DNA of 64,000 nucleotides from Buddleja alternifolia. Taxonomy: Eukaryota > Streptophyta > Magnoliopsida > Lamiales > Scrophulariaceae. The stretch lies in NCBI GenBank assembly GCA_019426215.1, contig CM033401.1, positions 14,265,134 through 14,329,133 on the forward strand, read 5' to 3'. Below are positions 21,608 to 32,049 of the stretch, piece after piece. The notes beneath the pieces were generated by a model that saw only the letters and a list, made by a program, of their open reading frames with translations, was not told the DNA's origin and did no database searches. Position 1 is the stretch's first letter. Every line of letters begins with the position of its first letter. The position numbers and the translations under genes are program-made.

Positions 21608-21664
21608 ATTCCGCGCTGACGTGGCGCGAAATCTGGCAGATTCCGCGCTTACGTGGCGCGGAAT
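21608..21664 (-). repeat. Two remaining 25-bp hairpins, right arm of palindrome 2
   Basis: Copies at 21608-21632 (right stem GCGCGAAAT, one change) and 21640-21664. The mirror images of the 19232 and 19294 hairpins are missing; the deletion joins AATATTGGC to CTTTTAATTTT near 21575-21590. Confidence 0.85.
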
Positions 21665-21995
21665 GTGCTATTATCTGAGCACTATTTTTTTGTGTATTAT
21701 TTTCTTAATTTCGATTTAATTTTGTATTATTTTTTTAAAATTCTCCACATATATACATATATATTTATCTCTATAATAATTATTACAATCTCAATATTAT
21801 ATTATAACTTTTAATTCTTGACAGACAAAAACTTACATGATTTGACAGTTACAGTAATTTATGTTCCCTCTGAAAACAAAATCAAACATTATCTCACCAA
21901 AAAATCACTCAAAAAACAACTCCCAAAACATAACCAAACATAATCCCATCAAAATTGCACTTGTCCCCATAAAATTTTCACCAAAATACCATCCC

Positions 21996-22016
21996 AAAAC
22001 ATAACCAAACATAGCC
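21996..22016 (-). repeat. Right terminal inverted repeat of composite element
   Basis: Exact reverse complement of 16377-16397, followed by AAT. Confidence 0.8.
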
Positions 22017-22412
22017 AATATCTGGAGAGAAATTTCAAATGTTAGACAATACATTTTACAAATTTTAACCATATTCTAAAAATAAATAAACACACCAATA
22101 CAACACATTATATTCATATGAATACTCATAGTACGTATTTCACAAATTTTTTTTTCTGGATTTGAACTCAAAAACATAAGCAAACAAAAGCTAAGAAGAT
22201 GGGTAATTTTACCTCAGATCTGAGTTGAATGACCTGAGTGTGGATTTTATGCTTATCTCTTCACACAAATATACGAAAAATTCTATTTCAGCAATACAGA
22301 CGGATACATCTATGGTGGTCATAGTATAATGTTCCCAATGCATTAAATACAACAAGTTTAATATGGGATGGGTTGTTTTCATCACGCCCTATGCAAAAAT
22401 CGAGAAATTTCA
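22017..22412. other. AT-rich spacer left of the BAHD promoter
   Basis: No gene or clear repeat was recognised. Confidence 0.5.
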
Positions 22413-22552
22413 TGCTACCCACTTGGGTAAGTGTCCAAGTGGGTTTTAAACCGCTGGATCTGCACATGATGATATTATAAAATGAAATGATTATCTTATT
22501 ATGTATGATCCAGATGTTTAAAACTCATTTGAGCATGTACCCGAGTGGATAA
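22413..22552. mobile_element. Small MITE-like inverted repeat in the BAHD upstream region
   Basis: About 45-bp imperfect arms (22417-22463 and 22505-22549) both contain CACTYGGGTA and GTTTTAAAC...CTGGATC. It ends about 440 bp before the BAHD start codon. The boundaries and target duplication are uncertain. Confidence 0.55.
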
Positions 22553-22580
22553 CATTGAATTAACCGTAAAAACTACCCAC

Positions 22581-22586
22581 CACGTG
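22581..22586. promoter_or_regulatory. G-box CACGTG upstream of the BAHD gene
   Basis: Perfect CACGTG about 405 bp upstream of the ATG, in the context CCACCACGTGTTAA. bZIP and bHLH factors bind such sites in plants; its use here is inference. Confidence 0.35.
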
Positions 22587-22990
22587 TTAAATTTATGATA
22601 TTTAATGCACTACGAGCATTTCACTAGTTCCCTAGAATCACTAGTTTCCTAGAATTCAATTCGGATATTCTGCTACACATTCGTGTTATATTTTTTATTA
22701 CATGTATAGATATGTGACAAGTATATACATGGACGATTGGAACGTGAAAATAGAAATCTCAAATTTTATCCATATTATATAATTTTATATTAATTTTCTT
22801 TCAACATTCTAGTCCGTGTATACATTTACTATTAACACGAATGTTAGTTCGTATCAGAAGATTTCATTTGCCTAGAATTATCCCATTACAGACAAAGACA
22901 AACACAACAATTGATTGGACTTCAAGATTCCTTAGTTCACGGAAACAATAAACCGATTAACGAAACCAATTGTGCTACTTAACAACGAAA

Positions 22991-24349
22991 ATGGTTACCG
23001 TGGTGGAGCGCTGCCGCGTCGCACCACCAGACGCGGCGGCGGAGCTATCACTGCCTCTCACTTTCTTCGATATGTTCTGGCTGGACTTCCACCCAATTCA
23101 GCGCCTCCTCTTCTACGAATTTCCTTGTTCCGAGTCTCACTTCATCCACACAATCATTCCAAACATCAAAACCTCTGTTGCACGCGCTCTCCAACACTTC
23201 CTTCCCCTCGCCGGCAATTTCATATATCCATCAGGCCTTCAAATGCCTCAAATACAGTTCAACAATGGCGACTCAGTTTCAGTAGTATTCGCGGAATCCG
23301 ACGATGATTTCAGTTATTTGACCGCAAATCACGCTCGGGATGCTCGTAAATTCTACCCCTATCTACCTGAATTGTCGCCGATTATCAATCTGAGTAGCTG
23401 TAGATTAATTCCAATTCTCGCCGTGCAAGTAACGCTTTTTCCGAACATTGGTGTGAGCATTGGGCTCACTAATCACCATGTTGTTGGGGACGCTAGTAGT
23501 ACAGTAAGTTTCCTCAAATCATGGGCTGAAATATGTAAACTTGGCGGAGGTGTTGAGTGTTTGGATAGCAAGTTTTTGCCTTTGTACGATAGGTGTTTGA
23601 TAAAAGACCCCAATGGAGATATAGCTAAGAAATACTGGAACCAGTTGAGAAAAGATGTTTCTTATGATTCGAACCATCAAAATGATCACGAAAACAAGTT
23701 CCGAGCGACGTTCGTGATGAAAGAAGCTAACATCCAAAAACTGAAGAATCTGGTGGCTAATTCTGAAGAGCCTAATAATTCGTGTCATCATATTTCGACA
23801 TTTACTGTAACCAGTGCATATGTGTGGACTTGTTTAGCCAAATCAAGTGCTTCCATTGGGGAAGATGATGGAATGGAGTATTTCATTTTTGCAGCGGACT
23901 TTAGGGCCCGGATGAACCCTCCTCTGCCTGCAAACTATTTCGGAAATTGTGTGGGTCCCTTCTTTGCGAAATTACCTCGGTCTAGACTAATTGAGAAGGA
24001 CGGGTTTGCAGTTACGGTGAAGTTGATAGGGGAGGTTATTTACCGGGGGTTGTATCAGAATAAGGAAGAAGTGTTGAAAGATGTAGAGGATTGGCCTTCT
24101 CAGTTGGGAGCGGTGGAGTGGGATCGGACGCTTGGAATGGCTGGATCGCCACGGTTTGATGTTTATGATGCAGATTTTGGGTGGGGAAAACCTAAGAAGT
24201 TTGAGTCGATTTCCATTGATCATGATGGTTGCATGTCCCTTTGCAAGTCGAGGGACTCGGAGAAGGATTTGGAGATTGGGTTGTCCTTGCCTAAGATCAA
24301 GATGAATGCTTTTGCAACTATCTTCCGTGATGGACTTGCTATCGTGTGA
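22991..24349 (+). CDS. BAHD acyltransferase, anthocyanin/phenolic glucoside malonyltransferase type
   Basis: A one-exon gene for 452 residues, the usual BAHD length. Enzymes of this family move an acyl group from a CoA thioester to a hydroxyl or amine, in the cytosol. Seen motifs are HxxxD at H163-D167 (NHHVVGDAS; H163 is the general base), YFGNC at 316-320, and DFGWG at 395-399. YFGNC together with DFGWG places it with anthocyanin and phenolic-glucoside malonyl or aromatic acyltransferases; the exact donor and acceptor cannot be told from sequence. I chose the ATG at 22991 (MVTVVERCRVAPP), which aligns with family starts, over an in-frame ATG at 22970. No stops or missing key residues are seen. 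A decayed second copy lies at 2147-2515. Confidence 0.93.
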   Translation: MVTVVERCRVAPPDAAAELSLPLTFFDMFWLDFHPIQRLLFYEFPCSESHFIHTIIPNIKTSVARALQHFLPLAGNFIYPSGLQMPQIQFNNGDSVSVVFAESDDDFSYLTANHARDARKFYPYLPELSPIINLSSCRLIPILAVQVTLFPNIGVSIGLTNHHVVGDASSTVSFLKSWAEICKLGGGVECLDSKFLPLYDRCLIKDPNGDIAKKYWNQLRKDVSYDSNHQNDHENKFRATFVMKEANIQKLKNLVANSEEPNNSCHHISTFTVTSAYVWTCLAKSSASIGEDDGMEYFIFAADFRARMNPPLPANYFGNCVGPFFAKLPRSRLIEKDGFAVTVKLIGEVIYRGLYQNKEEVLKDVEDWPSQLGAVEWDRTLGMAGSPRFDVYDADFGWGKPKKFESISIDHDGCMSLCKSRDSEKDLEIGLSLPKIKMNAFATIFRDGLAIV

Positions 24350-25702
24350 TGGTAATTCAAGTTGCATTTATTTGAGTATGTATAGGTGTGTATATATATA
24401 TAATGTAAATCCATTAACAGTCATGCTTTGCCTTGAATATTCTTCTTCAAATTAATAATCAATCCTTCCACATGTATAACAAAAATTCTAAAATCTATAG
24501 TTCTTTAAACTTGTTAGTGTAGTACATGGACGGCGATGTAACTATCGGTTGATTAGTTTTCTTGCAAAATCTGACTTGATTAGTTTTCTTGCAAAATCTT
24601 TTTGTCATCGTATGATTATGAAGTTAACTTAGGTGTAAAATTTTAAAGCATTGAATTGTATATCTGAACAGACATACATGGAGTGGAGGATGCACAATCG
24701 TAGCAATAGGTCACTGACGGTAATTCTCCGAGGAAAGTATCTTTGGCTTTGTATGCTTGAATCATGTGTCTATCTCGACCTAAAGGTTTAGAACTCAGCA
24801 AGTTTTTGTCTGTATATCTAACAGACCAGCACACATTATGGAGATTACACACAGTGCACCATATTGAACGGAAAATAGAAGATACCATTATTTCTGGACT
24901 TATGTAGATTTTCTTTCTTTCAGTATTTCTGTCGGGCTACTTCGTTTATACGAATAAGTTATAGATTATTTTCTTTTAATATAAGATGAAGAGGATAATC
25001 TAAATATCTAGTCCGACAAATCCGGGTTGATAATCATAATCATGAGCCATAAACACTGTATCTAGCTCCATAAAGAAGGGGAGAGAGCCACAACTTGTGT
25101 AAGGCTAGATTTGAACTCAGCATCTCTCACATAAAGTGGAAGGTGGATACCAATAGATCATCAGATCTTGGTTAAGTTATTTATTATTGAACCTAATTAT
25201 ACAGAGACTCAGAATTCTAAAAAGTCCTCAAATTCACTCTTGAACCCATGAAAGTATACATTTGTGTATGTAACCGGGCTCTAATTTCTGAATTCAATGA
25301 ATTAGTGTACTGGGTAAAAAAACAAAAATTGAGAGAGAGGATCTATTATCTAGTCATGACTCATATCATATGTGCAACTTAAGAGTGAAGTTGTACATAC
25401 AATTTTTAATTTTTTTTTTTTTGGATTTGGCTCTAGTGTTGTATAATTGATGATTAAAGAATTGATTACAATTAAAACTTCAATTTTCAGCTCTGCTGAA
25501 ACTTGGTCCAATTAGGATTACTGACAAAATTTTTAAACGCTCGTGTAAATCAGGGCAAATTTTGATTCTCAGCCGCGAATCAAACGCACTCTAAAATAGT
25601 GAGGTCGAGTGACAAACATTGCACACATGATAATCTCACTCAAATGAAAATCTTCAATCTCAATAAGAAAGTTTTCGGTACTTGACAAATATGTGTTGAC
25701 AA
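24350..25702 (+). other. 3' flank of the BAHD gene
   Basis: Non-coding, and similar to the flank of the BAHD pseudogene (2516-2672 and 10344-10940). It contains a small duplication (TTGATTAGTTTTCTTGCAAA, 24550-24600). The 14-bp TGTTGACAAATATG overlaps the E3 insertion point, and E3 interrupts the flank at ATATG (25703-25707). Confidence 0.7.
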
Positions 25703-26000
25703 ATATGTGTTGGACAAAACTTCACTAACATAGCAAAACGCTAATAACAGATAAGTATTATATCGATGCGAGAGAGAACTCTCTATCTGTAAAGCTAAAT
25801 TGCACCACCTAGGTGGTACGGGTTACTTGGAATAAGCTTCCCAAAATATAACGATGTGCTTTCTAAATTCGAAACCACTTCAAATTTAGACCCGAACGAA
25901 CTTAGGCTACTTAGAAGTCTTGAGAGAGAAAATATGAGAATGAGAGAAGAGAGAAAGCTGAATTGCTTTTTGGTGTGTTTTACATTCTGCTGGAGGAGGC

Positions 26001-26010
26001 CTTTATATAG
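26001..26010 (-). promoter_or_regulatory. TATA box of E3 3' LTR
   Basis: The minus strand reads CTATATAAAG; the 5' LTR has the same box at 42119-42128. Confidence 0.6.
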
Positions 26011-26065
26011 GCAGGGAAATCCCAAAAATTAAATACGACAATTAAATTGGCAGTCTGAAACTGCC

Positions 26066-26237
26066 GCTCACGTTTGAACGTGAGCATCCCAACGTTCAAA
26101 CGTGAGGCAAAACGTCTTCAGTTGTTAATGCAGCTGAAAGGTTTCAGGCGTTTCAGATTTTTCTTCTAGAAAAGGTTCAACGTTCGAACGTTAACAACCC
26201 AACGTTCGAACGTGAGCATCTTCACGTTCGAATGTGG
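26066..26237. repeat. Five ACGTTYRAACGT-type palindromes in E3 U3
   Basis: Copies near 26066-26085, 26090-26105, 26178-26193, 26200-26215 and 26223-26237 share the core ACGTTCGAACGT or close variants, often followed by GAGC. They lie about 55-230 bp upstream (element sense) of the TATA box, where LTR enhancers lie. The ACGT cores resemble bZIP sites. The 5' LTR has lost the block. Confidence 0.6.
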
Positions 26238-26847
26238 GACCTTCTAGAAGGCCAATTCAAAAATGAACACATGTGGCAAGCGTTTGTTCAACCTCAATTT
26301 AACGGATCAGATTTATCCAACTGGTAGATAATAAAATTTTAATGGATCAATCTTTGTGGAATTAATTTGGTCCAAAAAATTAATTAACTTGCAAGCCCAA
26401 GCCCAAGCCTAAGCCAAAGCCCAAGGCCCACTACCCATGACCCTGACCCGGTCCCAATCCCGAGCCAAATTCGATTCAAGCGGGCGGACAGAGGGTGACG
26501 GCGGGGCGCACACGCGTGTGTGGTGAACCAGACCATGGCTAGGTCCTTCCCCCTCACAAAGCCCACAAAAATTTTATGACCCAAAGGGCCAACCTTTTGT
26601 CTCAAGGCAATGGTTTATAAACCATTCCAAACTTTGATTCATTTTCAATGTGGGATAACCCACTTCAAATACCCCACTTTGTCACTCGTTTCTAATCCGA
26701 TTTGAGAAATTCGAAATGCTAAACTTATCTACTCAGAATGTAGATTAATATTATTCAATAGTATTTAGTATCTCGAATACTTACGGTGTTCCGATTTTTT
26801 ATTCAAAAGTCGTGTCCAACACACTTTTAATAAAAAAATATCCAAAA

Positions 26848-26858
26848 GTCCCCCACAC
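26848..26858 (-). promoter_or_regulatory. E3 polypurine tract
   Basis: The minus strand reads GTGTGGGGGAC directly before the 3' LTR. Confidence 0.75.
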
Positions 26859-27439
26859 GAATGAAATTAATGCAATGCTTGATCTCAAGAGTTCAGACAA
26901 AAATTTATCACATCAGAAGAGGTAGTTTTTGTCTTTGAACCTTTCTTAGTGAGATATCATCAGATTTACTAGCTCCCCAATGAACATGATGTCTTGAATT
27001 AGTCTGCCATTCGTGTAAAACCAGATAATGATATTCACATGATAAACTCTCAGTAGCTTCAGTTCTCACTGTTAGTTCCATTTTGGTCGTGGCCCCCCTT
27101 CTTGAATTCATAAGTGTTTACTTTTTACTCAATGTTGAGGCAGCCTACACCTCACACTTACATAGGTGATCTCCTATTTAAAGAGTATCCTACCATACTC
27201 CACTTCATTTACATGACAGTATAGAAATCATTAAGAGTTCTGACTTAGCCTTTGCTATACTTGAAGGAAGCACTTTTTTATCCTAGGCAATGGGTTTGGA
27301 GTTAAACTCCTAAGTGTCATACTGAATTTTCACAACTTAGTTGTCCCATTGAACCAAGATCTTGAGATCTCCAGTCAACATGGTTGGGTTTCCGCTATGT
27401 CCATTCTTAATTTGTAGAATTTAATCCAATTCCTCTTGA

Positions 27440-28397
27440 TATGTAGTATATTTGATCTCTAGGCAATCATTTCGTCAAAGGATCTGCAATATTCTCTTTT
27501 GATTTCACATAATCAATGAAAATAATTCTGTTAGATATCAACTGCTTAATGGTATTATGCCTACGATGAATATGTCTAAACTTACCATTATACATACTAC
27601 TCTAAGCCCTTCCAATTGCCGACATACAATCGCAATGAATTAAAATTGGAGGCACAGGTTTTTCCCAACAGGGAATATCTTCTAAGAAATTTCTTAGCCA
27701 CTCAGCTTCTTTACCAGCTTTATCTAAAGCTATGAATTCTGATTCCATCGTGGAACGGGCTATGCAAATTTGCTTAGAAGATTTCCACGACACCGCTCCT
27801 CCACCAACGGTAAGTACATACCCACTTGTGGACTTAGAGTCGTTTGTGTCTGATATCCAATTAGTATCGCTGTATCCCTCTATTACAACTGGATATCTTG
27901 AGTAGTGTAAGCCATAATCTTTAGTATACTTTAAATACTTAAGAACTCTAATTAAAGCATTCCAATGCTCTACACTAGGATTACTCGTAAAGCTACTCAA
28001 GTTGCTCATAGAATAAGCAAGATCAGGGCGAGTACAGTTCATGATATACATCAGACTCCCAATGACCCTAGCATATTCGAACTGCAATACGGGTTCGCTA
28101 TGATTCTTCCGTACATGAACGCTTACGTCCACTGGCGTCTTGACTGGTGCACTATTTCTCGGAAGGAATTTTTCCAAAATCGTCTCAACATAATGAGATT
28201 GCGATAAGACTAGTCCTTCAGAAGTCCTCAGGATTTTAATCCCTAAGATGACATCTGCAAGTCCCATATCCATCATGTCAAAGTTCTTCTTTAACATTCT
28301 TTTCGTATTCATGATAATGTCATGGTTACTACCCATTATCAACATATCGACGACATATAGGCACACTATGTATGCGTTATGTGTTTGTCTAACATAT
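27440..28397 (-). pseudogene. E3 RNase H and C-terminal reverse transcriptase
   Basis: The open stretch 28366-27602 encodes [64 protein letters not shown] and IHCDCMSAIGRA, closely like E2. The catalytic motif is at the junction with the nested element: it reads VVDML where E2 has YVDDML, so at least one aspartate is lost. A stop near 27601 and shifts beyond remove the C-terminus. The reading resumes at 38545 beyond the nested element. Confidence 0.88.
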
Positions 28398-31249
28398 TGT
28401 TAGGTGCGTGCCCTCAATTCCAATGAGGAGGAATTAGATTTGAATAGGGCACTGATTTATATTCTTCGAAAATATAAAGGCAAGAGTTTTTGTTCATGTA
28501 AAACTTCATGGCATTAATAAGTATTGAACAAATAGTCCATGTGTATCGAGGTTGACTCTTCGCCCTTTATGGAATAAAGAAATGGCACGGGGAGAGTCTT
28601 ATTCCTGATCACTTAAAAGGGTTCCAGGTCAAGGAATCTTAATTGGGCATTAAAATTCAACTTGTATGACACATGTTCTGACAAGGAGTGTCAGTCGAAC
28701 ACTATGGGATAGTGAGAACAAGTGTCATAGATATATCAATGGAATTGATATATTCGAACACGGCTCGTAGTAATCTAATCATATGGCTTTTTACTCGGTG
28801 ACTGTCAATGATTGGATTACTGACTATGATAGTATGCGTGAACCTTTGACCTGAGGATTCATTATCACAACGTGCTCGTGACGTTGGATCTGTTACTAAA
28901 GTAGTTAGGCCCAATTCACCCGTTGGTAGGGCCGACCTCAAAGTGTGATCCAAATGGGCAAGTAGCAGTTGTGAAGTGATTGCCAAGATGGGATTCACTG
29001 TCTCGAAAGTAAACGAGAAGATGCCCTATGTGATCATAGGTAAATAAAATGAAAAATCTTTGGCCAAAGTAGAAGAATTAACTCGTATGGGATACGGAGG
29101 GCAGTTCAGTCATTTCAGGTTACTATGGTTCATAGCATAGCTTCGAGTTATGTGAGTTTGACATATTCCACGACTCTCACTCGATCGGGGTACATCAGTG
29201 AAGGGCTTGTACTCATATGGAATTCATAGTCAAGAGGTTCGTAATGACACAGTCAATTGTACTTGGTTGGGCTATGATGTGGGGCCACGGGGCTGGCTAG
29301 GTGTCACCCACATCCTTTGGTATCCTCCCATTGCCAATCAAGACGAACGTAGAGAGTCGTTGTAGCACGAATGAGTGGAAACACTTTGTGTACTTAGAGG
29401 GGCATTTTGGTAATTTGTCATTAGATGGACAAATTAATAATGTGGACGAATTAATTTAATCAGTTGTTTAATTAGATTAAACGATGAAACATTAAATTAA
29501 TTGAATATTTAATTAACTAGGTTAAATTAAATATTAATTTAATCGCACAAATATTTAATTAGATTAAATATAAAGTGTAATTAAATTAAGGGATAATTGT
29601 ATAATATACCCCTGTGAAACACGAAACCTGCACACATCTCCCTTGTGTTAAAAAAATAGTCTGATATGCCCCTGTGTTAATATTTAGATTGCATACTCTC
29701 CCTTTCCGTTAGTTTTCACTAACGCCGTTAGTCTTTTCGTTGGTCTCTTGTGTTAAATTTCTGAAAATCAAGAAAAATAGAAAATAATATTATTATATAT
29801 TTTTTAAATAAAAAAATTCAAAAACAAGATCAGAAAAATAAAAAACAAATTTAAAACATAAAAAAATTATAAATAAATTTGAAATTCAAATCTATATAAA
29901 TATATACCTTTATAACTTAAATAAAAAATATATTAATTATATATATATATATATCAGTATATATATACACACACACACACACATATACAGTAAAACACAG
30001 GCAACACCACCATCTTTTCCAGCAACCACCACCAACCTCCGCCTGATATCGAAGCCGCGACATCCACCTACAAATTCCAATACAAGCCCAAGCCCCAACA
30101 CTGCGCCTAAAAAAACTGCAGCTAAAATCCCCACCTCCGTCTGCAATACCACCTCCGCCTGAAATCACATCATCACCTTAACCTGCAAATCCGAGTAGCA
30201 GAAAAGAGGGGCAGGCGATGTGTGTGGAAGAGAGTAAGGGGAGTAAGGCCGGCAGATCTGAGAATGATGGTGGTGGACGAGTTTTTGTACGGCGGTGGTG
30301 ATTTGTGTTTGTGGTATGCCGATGGTGGTGGACGGAGGCGGTGTTAGAGGTGTTTGTACGGCGTTGGTAAATGTGTGTTGGTGGTACGCGGGAGGTGGGG
30401 AGGTGGCTGATTAACCGGGGAAGATGAAGAACAAGAGGGGTGGGGAAGAAGAAAAAATAAAGGAAAAAGAAAAAGAAAAGAAAAGAAAAGAAAAATGTGA
30501 GGATTTTGGGTTTGGATTACCCAAACCCATATTATCCTACCCATATACATCTTATCCTACCCAAGTACCATTATTTATTCATTTTTAATTAAAATTGGAG
30601 GGATAAAAGAGTCATTTTACAAGTATATTTAACACAAAAAACTAAGCTACTCTCAGTCCCAGCGAGTGTACAACACTCTCCGTTGGTTTCTAACAACGAG
30701 GGGTTTTCATGCAGGATTTTAAAAATCATAGGGGCATATCAGGCTATTTTTTTAACACAGGGGGGGATGTGTGCGGGTTTCGTATTTCACAGGGGTATAA
30801 AATATAATATTCCCTTAAACGAAAGTGGACTAAGTTGACTGGGCCAACTTGAAAATCCACATGGGCCTATGAGGCGCCTAACCTGGGCTCAAGAAGGAGG
30901 ATTCTATGTAAATCCTCCATCATTAAGACTTAGGTTAAGATTTGATCAGTTGCCACCAGAGTTACATAGTAAAGTAGAGAGAAAATATTCTCTCTTTTTT
31001 CTTCTCTTCTAGCCGCCAATCGGAGATGGAGGAAGATTTTTCGGCGAATTCCACACGTGATTATCTAGAGGCAGGAGTCCCAGGGATTGCTGCTGTAGAC
31101 GGTGGATCAAGAAAGGAAACAAAGAATAAAGAGGTAAATTATTTTGTCTCATTCTTCGATTAAAATCAACGAAAACCTAAATTGATTCATGGCTCGGGCA
31201 TCGAATCAAAATTTTATTCCGCTGTGTTTTCGAGCATCGATTCCCAACA
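28398..31249 (+). repeat. Left LTR of the nested element, with insertion (2852 bp)
   Basis: It matches 36912-38544 over 28398-29590 and 30825-31249. The extra 1234 bp between is the Mutator-like element. By eye the LTRs differ at several percent of sites, so this insertion is not recent. Confidence 0.9.
29591..30824. mobile_element. Mutator-like non-autonomous element with long TIRs
   Basis: The ends are about 85-bp inverted repeats (GGGATAATTGTATAATATAC at the left, matched by the mirror at 30740-30824, both with ACCCCTGTGAAAYACGAAACC). The flanks TTAAATTAA and TTAAACGAA could be a 9-bp duplication with two changes. The homologous point in the other LTR lacks it. The interior has (TA)n/(AC)n at 29939-29985 and a GC-richer, gene-like stretch (30000-30450) with repeated GGTGGTGGACG, but no intact gene. 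Confidence 0.65.
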
Positions 31250-31250
31250 G

Positions 31251-31264
31251 TGGTATCAGAGCCA
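31251..31264 (+). promoter_or_regulatory. Primer-binding site for tRNA-iMet, nested element
   Basis: TGGTATCAGAGCCA begins two bases after the LTR end, the standard plant initiator-Met tRNA primer site. It contrasts with E1-E3, which lack it. Confidence 0.9.
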
Positions 31265-32049
31265 AATTTATGGCTTCGTTGATTTTTTGTATGCGATTTC
31301 ATATGTTTATTTGATATTCATGTTCGATATGCAATCGTATGATTTAGAATCATATAATATGGATCGAAAAAGGGGGTGCTAAGAAATTTTGTTTCTTGGT
31401 TTGAAATTGATTTTCTTAAACTGGGCGGCAAAATTGCTTCAAGAGAATTGGAATTTTTCTTCTTTTCATTGGTATGAAATTGGATTGGAATTTGCAAATT
31501 CTCATAAGCGATTTGTTATGGGTTGGAAAACAAATTGCATGAATTTGATTTTGGCTTGAATCTATTAACTAGGTTTGAATTTGAATTTTAAGGTTTGAGT
31601 TTGGGGTGTTGATGGGTGAATCAGGCGAAGGCGGAGATGAGGCGCGGAGGACGCGCGACGCGGTCGTCCATCCATGCGCAGGCGATGACGTTTGATGCCC
31701 GGCGTGGCCTCACGTTGCGCCGCTCTTCTATTTGCTTTAGGTGACTGGTTCGTTGCAAGAAAATGCAGGAGAGGAGGCCTAGTTTGGCGGCAAAATATGG
31801 ACGCTGAAAATCACTGAAATTCGCCGCCATAACTGCCGCCTGAAATCGCCGCCACTAGAGCCATGGAAGACGTGATTTTTTCGGCTGAAATAGGCCGCGA
31901 TTTTGTGTTTCCCGTGTTGCTCCGGCGGCAGTGGTAATCGGACGGATAGAGGGAGAAGGCGGCGGCGCCGGGCGCCACAGCCGTCAAAGATAGCGCGATA
32001 TTGATGATGAAGGAAGATGATGGTTGCTGCCTCTAGGACAACAGCTTGT
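31265..32049 (+). other. 5' internal region of the nested element
   Basis: No gag was recognised. A GC-rich part (31620-32040) with GGCGGC and GCCGCC runs differs in composition from its surroundings. Confidence 0.4.

Larger units (their letters stand above)
19060..21745. repeat. Giant palindrome 2 (arms of about 1.3 kb)
   Basis: The left arm is about 19060-20422 and the right about 20465-21745, with a short AT-rich centre. The edge (AATCGAAATTAAGAAAATAATACAC then TAGTGCTCAGATAATAGC, spanning about 19090-19140) and the GC-rich hairpins mirror at 21600-21720. Six units of 180-190 bp stand on each side. Two of the four hairpins have been lost from the right arm. Confidence 0.9.
16377..22016. 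mobile_element. Composite foldback element with perfect 21-bp TIRs and two giant palindromes
   Basis: The ends are perfect inverted repeats (16377-16397 and 21996-22016, beginning GGCTATGTTTGGTTATG) flanked by AAT on both sides. Subterminal sequence is also related (TTATGTTTGG, TTTTTCACC). Inside are two palindromes, 16869-18812 and 19060-21745. They share the same edge (TTAAGAAAATAATACA then the ATTCCGCGC hairpins) and the same kind of inner tandem unit, so they are diverged relatives side by side. No transposase was seen. The architecture of long inverted repeats made of subrepeats is that of foldback transposons, here apparently carried inside a MITE-like frame. Confidence 0.7.
25708..26847 (-). 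repeat. E3 3' LTR (1140 bp)
   Basis: It runs from TGTTGGACAAAAC to ATCCAAAA (the end is changed from CAACA). It is 400 bp longer than the 5' LTR because that copy lost a block of U3 including the palindromes at 26066-26237. TATA is CTATATAAAG on the minus strand at 26001-26010. Confidence 0.9.

Noticed and set aside
16989..21664. CRISPR-like or terminator reading of the repeated hairpins
   Set aside because: Plant nuclear DNA, no cas genes, spacing irregular, and hairpins mirror within palindromes.
22970..22990. Upstream in-frame ATG of the BAHD gene
   Set aside because: Would add MCYLTTK before the family-typical start; the ATG at 22991 fits better.
30344..30550. Short frames in the Mutator-like element
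   Set aside because: Low-complexity composition with no recognisable product.
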